Below, in pieces: positions 8,047 to 12,320 of a stretch of DNA of 12,320 bases. Source of the stretch: CAZILN01 sp964540005. Lineage in GTDB: Bacteria > Bacteroidota > Bacteroidia > Bacteroidales > SM23-62. Both the position numbers and the translations under genes were made by a program. The stretch lies in contig CAZILN010000351.1 in the NCBI GenBank assembly GCA_964540005.1, positions 1-12,320 of the forward strand, given 5' to 3'. The stretch's first letter is position 1; every line of letters begins with the position of its first letter. Below the pieces are notes generated by a model that worked only from the letters and a program-made list of their open reading frames with translations, did no database searches and was not told where the DNA came from.

Positions 8047-9429
8047 TTATAATTCATCCAGCCAGCCCCCGGAAAATCCGGCTGCCTGCAATCCACTTAC
8101 TATATAGGGATTCTTCTTCATCAGCTCCCAGATCAGTCCGGTCTCATAATTTTCGGCCTGTATAAGTATGGGTCCCTGGTCTATACCGATGTAATCCGGG
8201 TCATACCATCCAGTCCTGCCCTCATCATTGACCCATGTCATATTGAAGGCATCCTTGAAACCATATTCCTGGTACAGCAGGTCCCCGTGTTCATTTTTCA
8301 TCCGGTACAACGCCGATATGCATTCCTCGGGAGCAAAGGGAATCGATCCGCCTGCCGCCGTCGGTGCAATTGTTCCGTCATCCGTGATGCCCTGATCGCT
8401 GGCTCCCCTGGCCTTGTATGTCCAGAATTCAATGGTATCCTGATCCTGAATGAGGGTCTTACCGCCTGGACCGTCACAGGCCGTCAGGCCCCAGGAATTT
8501 TCAGAATAGCCGTTAAATCCGGATGGATTGGCTATGCAGTATGCCCGGTTGCTCAAAGTTGCTCTTCGAGAGTTTTCAAAATAATCTATGCCTTTTTCCC
8601 GCATATAGGGATCCTGTATGCCTCTGAAATCAATAAACATATGTGAGTACTGGTGTCCGAAGAGGGGATGGAAATTCACATGTTCGTATCCGTAGAAATC
8701 CGCCCATTCATATGAATCGCACCATGACTCCCATGCATCTTCATGTACAGGGTGGGAGGGAGAGCCCATGGCCATTATGATAAGGATCATGGCTTCATTA
8801 TAGCCGGTCCATTTTGCCGGGATAAAACCGTTTTCAGGTCTCCACCCCATCGACATATGCTCCTGTCCGTTCATCGCCCAGTCCCATTCCACCCTCAGGT
8901 AGAGGGAGTCTGCAAGATCCCTGATTTCTGTTTCGTCCGGACTGTCCTGATCAAAATAGCTCTGGCAGGACAGTATGCCTGCCATGAGCAAACCGGTATC
9001 AATAGTGGAAAGTTCTACGTTCTGGTATCGTGTCCCCTTCCCGTATTGCAGGAAATGATAATAGAATCCCTTATGACCGCTTATCCCTTCAGGTTCCTCA
9101 CCCTGCTTTGATTCCCAGAGCCATCTCAGTGTACTGAGCACTCTTTCTGTGCCCTGCTCCCTGCTTATAAATCCGTTTTCTATCCCGACAAGGTAAGATG
9201 ACAGACCAAAACCGGTTGCTGCAATACTTGTAAACCGGGGTGTGGGATAGCGGTCATCTATCATGTGTGTTGATTTATCGGCTCTGTCCCAGAAATAATT
9301 GAAAGTCCTGAGTTGAAGGTCATCAAGAAATTGTTTCTTCTCAGTTCCGGATGGCCCTGATCCGGACTGATAACAGGCATTCAGGTTTACAAGAAGGATT
9401 GACAGGATTATCAGCCGGAGTATTTTCAT
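8047..9429 (-). CDS. GH144-like (PF10091) lipoprotein glycoside hydrolase, short form without Ig domains
   Basis: A 460-residue hydrolase. I chose the ATG at 9427-9429 because it begins MKILRLIILSILLVNLNAC, a canonical lipoprotein signal (Cys19). A longer frame from 9495 would add 22 residues (MSYIYIPCSPDHLS...) before the signal and is unlikely. The residues after Cys19 (YQSGSGPSGTE) are not acidic, so a periplasm-facing lipoprotein is likely. The catalytic domain covers nearly the whole mature protein: LRTFNYFWDRAD, ATGFGLSSYLVGIENGFISR, NVELSTIDTGLLMAGIL (137-153), WTGYNEAMILIIMAMGSPSH (207-226, candidate catalytic Glu212), NRAYCIANP, WGLTACDGP, APTAAGGSIPFAPE, YGFKDAFN and IGIDQGPILIQAENYETG (Asp427). 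It lacks the DDGGDLVET motif of the other hydrolase here. It is the first gene after the regulator and the putative control region, and is probably co-transcribed with SusC/D. A beta-1,2-glucan-related substrate is inferred from family; another glucan is possible. Confidence 0.92.
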   Translation of the reverse strand: MKILRLIILSILLVNLNACYQSGSGPSGTEKKQFLDDLQLRTFNYFWDRADKSTHMIDDRYPTPRFTSIAATGFGLSSYLVGIENGFISREQGTERVLSTLRWLWESKQGEEPEGISGHKGFYYHFLQYGKGTRYQNVELSTIDTGLLMAGILSCQSYFDQDSPDETEIRDLADSLYLRVEWDWAMNGQEHMSMGWRPENGFIPAKWTGYNEAMILIIMAMGSPSHPVHEDAWESWCDSYEWADFYGYEHVNFHPLFGHQYSHMFIDFRGIQDPYMREKGIDYFENSRRATLSNRAYCIANPSGFNGYSENSWGLTACDGPGGKTLIQDQDTIEFWTYKARGASDQGITDDGTIAPTAAGGSIPFAPEECISALYRMKNEHGDLLYQEYGFKDAFNMTWVNDEGRTGWYDPDYIGIDQGPILIQAENYETGLIWELMKKNPYIVSGLQAAGFSGGWLDEL

Positions 9430-9518
9430 AATAATTATTATCTGTGTGACTGGTGAAAGATGATCCGGGGAACAGGGAATATAAATATATGACAAGGATG
9501 TAGGTTATTGAAATTATT

Positions 9519-9580
9519 TACCTTAAGTAAAATACTACAAGCAGATTGCCTTCTTCCGGGCTACCTTAATATTACCTTAA
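9519..9580 (-). repeat. Three direct TTAAGGTA repeats, candidate operator
   Basis: On the minus strand the 8-mer TTAAGGTA occurs at 9573-9580, 9562-9569 and 9519-9526. Start-to-start spacings are 11 and 43 bp, close to one and four helical turns, so all three face the same side of the DNA. They lie about 90-150 bp before the hydrolase start codon, just downstream of a HTH regulator gene. A fourth exact copy (34-41) is within the end of the last coding sequence and is probably coincidental. Binding by the regulator is inference. Confidence 0.4.
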
Positions 9581-9623
9581 CAGGCAAAATCCCAATAGAT
9601 ATAACATGCAGTAAAACAAATAT

Positions 9624-9644
9624 TTATAATAACAAGGATTATAA
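9624..9644 (-). repeat. AT-only inverted repeat just after the regulator gene
   Basis: Arms TTATAAT and ATTATAA (7 bp each) flank a 7-base spacer, centred about 30 bp past the regulator stop. On the minus strand it is followed by ATATTTGTTTTAC. An all-A/T stem is a poor terminator, though it could act weakly. It may equally be an operator or part of the promoter, since AATATTTG directly adjoins it. Confidence 0.35.
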
Positions 9645-9665
9645 GAATGCAGAAGGGCCGTGAAC

Positions 9666-12320
9666 TCAGAATTGCAATAAAAAATCAACCAGCTTGTCTT
9701 CGGGACTGAGGTTTAATTTTTTCCTGAGCCTTGATCTGTGGACTTCTATGCTTTTGAGCCCGATATTCAGCAAGGGCGCCAGTTCTTTCGAGGAGAGATT
9801 GAGCCTCAGGTAAGCGCACAGCTTGAGATCACTTGGAGTCAGTTCGGGGAACCCGGTTTTCAGCCTTTTAAAGAAATTTTCATGGGTCTGATCAAAATGA
9901 TATTCAAACACCTTCCATTCATCTTCCGAGGATATGTTCTTATCGATCAATTTCATAAGGTTCTCATACATATAATTAGGGTATCTTTCCCCGAGTTCCT
10001 TTTTCTGATTATCCAGTTCATCCCTGATCTTCATTAATAATTCGTTCTTCCTGATCACATTCATGGTATAATCGGCCAGTTGATTGTTCTTATGATTTAT
10101 CTCGGCCTGCAGCTTCTCATTGCTTAACTCGGTATAACGTTGTTCTGCAAGGAGCTGTTCCTGCCTGATCTTTTCCTGTTCCTCTTTCTCAATCCTGCCA
10201 GCCTGGATCTTCAATCTTTTAAGAAAAAGAATACGGAGATATACGACCAGTCCAAATAGAAACAGAACATAGGCTATCAACATATATTTTGACTGGAACC
10301 AGGGAGGCAATACCTGGAAAGGGTAGGAGGTGATCCCTCCCTGGTCCCCGTTAATTTTCATGGTCTGAACCCGGAAAATATACTTCCCGTAAGGCAGGCG
10401 CGTGAACTGAACTTCCGACCTGGGGGACCATTCAGTCCATGAAGGATCCAGTCCTTCCAGTACATACCTGTAAATAGCCTGCCTGGTCTGCGGGGGTATG
10501 GAATAGGTGAACGAAACATTGCGGAATTTAAAGGGTATGGTTTTTACAGGTTCCCCCGGGTCTACGGGAAGAAGATCGCTTTCATTCCTTGAATTGCTGA
10601 CACTGACTTTCCTGATGATGACATCAGATTGTTCATTATACCTGGCGATCCTGGTTTCATCATAGAGCGCGAATCCCCTTTCCAGGCAGATCAGATGCAG
10701 GCTGTCTTTAAGTTGTACTATCTGAGAACGGGAATCATTGAGATAGACATCGTGCAGGGAGAGATCAGAAGAAAATTGTTTTTTTACATGATTTCCGTCA
10801 ATTCTGAACAGGGCGATCTTCTGATCCCTGATAAACCAGTAATAATGCTTTCTTGAAGGGATGATCTGCGATGATGCACTGAACTCACCCAGGCTTTCAT
10901 TGAGACCCTGGTAAGGTATGATGGAATCTTTCAGGTCATCATAAGTGTAAATGATATCCCTTGCCGGGAAGGCGATCCTGCCTTCAACTTTTGAGATACC
11001 CAGCCTTCTGTCGTTCAGGAATCCCTGCCCGGTTCCGAAGTATTTTAATTCGACTACCGAATCAATGTCAGAATTCAGCCTGATCTTATAGATCCCCTGC
11101 TGGGAGTGCGCTGTCCATAAATTACCGAAATGATCAATTTCGATATGCGGGGAAGGTTCAAGGAATCCGTTTATGGTATGAGAAAACTCCAGGCCGTTCT
11201 CAGTTTGTTTGTAGGCTGTAAGTACATTGTAGGTGCTCTGGATCAGGTATGTGGCACCATCTCTCTCCAGCTTTTCCATGTCGAATCCCCCGTTAATATC
11301 TGATATCCTTGACAGCTCTCCCCTGACCAGCTTGTATGTTCCGGAGGTATGACCTATAATTAATTCATTATCAATGAGCTCAAGATCCCATACCTGGCCC
11401 TGTGAACCTTCGGTCATTAGAGGTGCAGCATTTGCCCGTCCTGGTGGATACTCCAGTCTGAACAATCCCCGGTTGGTGCCCAGCCACAGATTACCATTAT
11501 ACAGGGCTGCATCGAAAACGGTGCCCAGCTCTCCTGAAGGATCCAGAAAGTACTCCAGGGGATCTGTATATAACAGCTGGTCAAGGCCCTGGTCGAGTCC
11601 CACCCAAATATTGTCAGCCGAATCCCTGGCAAGGGACAGCACAGTATTGTTCTGCAGAGCATTCCCGGCATGCAGGTGATGAACCAGCCTTCCATCATGA
11701 TCGAGAATAAAGATCCCCTCGACAATGGTTCCGATAACATACAGGCTATCCAGGTACAGGCCTACATTTACTTCAGCAAGCGTGATCTGCCTGTTCATTT
11801 CGGTTTCCCATGGACTGAAGCTTTCTCCATTATAGATAAAGAGACCATTCTCAATGGCCCCGAAGATGATCCCCTTCTCTCCGTGAGGAAAGGCAATCTT
11901 GATCTCATCTTCAGCCAGTATCTCACTTCCGGCCACCGGTACAAGCCTGTCACCTACTATCTCCTGTAGGCCTTGTCCTATCATATGGACAAACAGGCGG
12001 TTGCGGACTTTCATGATCAGGACTATGGAGTTTTTCGGTTTGATTATCTGAAAGTCCCTCCCGTCATATACATAAATGGTGGAGAAAGACTGGAAGTAGA
12101 TCTTATTATTATGAGGGATGATCCTCCATATCTCATCATTATGAAAAACCTCCTGACCCAGGCCCTTGCTTAAGGAATGATAATTCAGCTGTCCCAGTTC
12201 ATCTCTTTGATAATAACCGAATTCCTCATAACTGCCTATATATATGCGCTTATCCGGACCTACGGCAACCGATCGGATTACGGCCTGATCCTCAAGGACG
12301 TGGGTGTTCCAGTTGGAGCC
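9666..12320 (-). CDS. SusR-like membrane-spanning regulator: beta-propeller, Y_Y_Y domain, LuxR-type HTH (5' partial)
   Basis: The frame stays open to the window edge, so the start is missing; 884 residues are visible. An internal Met (12014) could be taken as a start, but the 102 residues before it continue the same propeller fold (IYIGSYEEFGYY, NKIYFQS) and belong to the protein. Propeller-type repeats include LSLARDSADNIWVGLDQGLD, NGNLWLGTNRGLFRL and IDHFGNLWTAHSQQGIYKI. A Y_Y_Y domain follows (about 595-668: FTYSIPPQ, YRYVLEGLDPSWTEWS, LPYGKYIFRVQ), then one membrane helix (about 679-700), a long coiled coil (about 702-787) and a C-terminal LuxR-type HTH (about 822-884: LTPSDLKLCAYLRLNLSSKE, IGLKSIEVHRSRLRKKL). 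There is no histidine kinase, ATPase or receiver domain, so it is not a hybrid two-component system. The periplasmic propeller probably senses a glycan signal and the cytoplasmic HTH binds DNA. It lies directly upstream of the PUL genes, which are its likely targets. Confidence 0.9.
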   Translation of the reverse strand, partial: GSNWNTHVLEDQAVIRSVAVGPDKRIYIGSYEEFGYYQRDELGQLNYHSLSKGLGQEVFHNDEIWRIIPHNNKIYFQSFSTIYVYDGRDFQIIKPKNSIVLIMKVRNRLFVHMIGQGLQEIVGDRLVPVAGSEILAEDEIKIAFPHGEKGIIFGAIENGLFIYNGESFSPWETEMNRQITLAEVNVGLYLDSLYVIGTIVEGIFILDHDGRLVHHLHAGNALQNNTVLSLARDSADNIWVGLDQGLDQLLYTDPLEYFLDPSGELGTVFDAALYNGNLWLGTNRGLFRLEYPPGRANAAPLMTEGSQGQVWDLELIDNELIIGHTSGTYKLVRGELSRISDINGGFDMEKLERDGATYLIQSTYNVLTAYKQTENGLEFSHTINGFLEPSPHIEIDHFGNLWTAHSQQGIYKIRLNSDIDSVVELKYFGTGQGFLNDRRLGISKVEGRIAFPARDIIYTYDDLKDSIIPYQGLNESLGEFSASSQIIPSRKHYYWFIRDQKIALFRIDGNHVKKQFSSDLSLHDVYLNDSRSQIVQLKDSLHLICLERGFALYDETRIARYNEQSDVIIRKVSVSNSRNESDLLPVDPGEPVKTIPFKFRNVSFTYSIPPQTRQAIYRYVLEGLDPSWTEWSPRSEVQFTRLPYGKYIFRVQTMKINGDQGGITSYPFQVLPPWFQSKYMLIAYVLFLFGLVVYLRILFLKRLKIQAGRIEKEEQEKIRQEQLLAEQRYTELSNEKLQAEINHKNNQLADYTMNVIRKNELLMKIRDELDNQKKELGERYPNYMYENLMKLIDKNISSEDEWKVFEYHFDQTHENFFKRLKTGFPELTPSDLKLCAYLRLNLSSKELAPLLNIGLKSIEVHRSRLRKKLNLSPEDKLVDFLLQF

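Larger units (their letters stand above)
9430..9665 (-). promoter_or_regulatory. Intergenic control region between regulator and PUL genes
   Basis: This 236-bp gap is the longest non-coding stretch in the window. It is AT-rich and lies between the regulator stop and the first structural gene, so the promoter of the hydrolase-SusC-SusD-LamG unit should be here. I found no clean match to the Bacteroidetes promoter (TTTG about 20 bp before TAnnTTTG). The best partial is AATATTTG on the minus strand (9617-9624), with no good partner at -33. The gap also holds three TTAAGGTA repeats and an AT-rich inverted repeat. No small ORF of note was seen. Confidence 0.6.

Noticed and set aside
9430..9495. 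22-residue N-terminal extension of the short hydrolase
   Set aside because: The extension precedes a complete lipoprotein signal that begins at the Met encoded at 9427-9429, which is the natural start.
9666..12014. Regulator as a complete 782-residue protein starting at 12014
   Set aside because: The same frame runs on without a stop to the window end and encodes propeller-like sequence, so the gene is cut by the window edge.
9666..12320. Hybrid two-component sensor (HTCS)
   Set aside because: No histidine-kinase, ATPase or receiver motifs are present between the membrane helix and the HTH, and the HTH is LuxR-like rather than AraC-like.
1..12320. Mobile elements, CRISPR arrays, tRNA or rRNA genes, defence genes
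   Set aside because: None is visible. The window is nearly all coding for one PUL, with no transposase, integrase, regular spacer repeats or tRNA-like segments.

Overview
The window comes from a member of the Bacteroidota. The signs are a SusC/SusD outer-membrane pair, several lipoproteins with acidic residues after the lipobox cysteine, a membrane-spanning regulator with a Y_Y_Y domain and a LuxR-type helix-turn-helix (HTH), AT-rich gene leaders and no obvious Shine-Dalgarno sequences. The genus cannot be read from this sequence.

All six genes lie on the minus strand and form one polysaccharide utilization locus (PUL). In transcription order (high to low coordinates) they are: (1) a SusR-like transcriptional regulator, 9666 to beyond 12320, with its 5' end outside the window; (2) a 236-bp intergenic region with three TTAAGGTA repeats and an AT-rich inverted repeat; (3) a lipoprotein glycoside hydrolase of the Pfam 'Glycoamylase' (PF10091) / GH144-like type, 8047-9429; (4) a SusC-like TonB-dependent transporter, 4951-7992; (5) a SusD-like glycan-binding lipoprotein, 3447-4946; (6) a lipoprotein with an Ig-like domain and a LamG domain, 2140-3414, in the SusE/F position; (7) an intrinsic terminator, 2081-2116; (8) a second GH144-like lipoprotein with two N-terminal Ig-like domains, 30-2042.

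Working model (inference): the regulator senses a glycan or oligosaccharide in the periplasm and switches on the downstream genes. The long Ig-bearing hydrolase and the LamG lipoprotein bind and cut the polysaccharide at the cell surface. SusC/SusD import the oligosaccharides, and the shorter hydrolase, which lacks acidic residues after its lipobox, trims them in the periplasm. Characterised GH144 enzymes act on beta-1,2-glucan, so beta-1,2-glucan (sophoro-oligosaccharides) is the leading substrate guess. The two hydrolases differ at an acidic active-site-region motif, so they may not share a specificity. No beta-glucosidase, such as GH3, is in the window; one may lie just outside.

The layout is a normal PUL. 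The points worth a second look are the pairing of two divergent GH144-like enzymes around SusCD, the strong terminator inside the cluster, and the phased TTAAGGTA repeats between the regulator and its likely targets. I saw no RNA genes, mobile elements, CRISPR arrays or pseudogenes.
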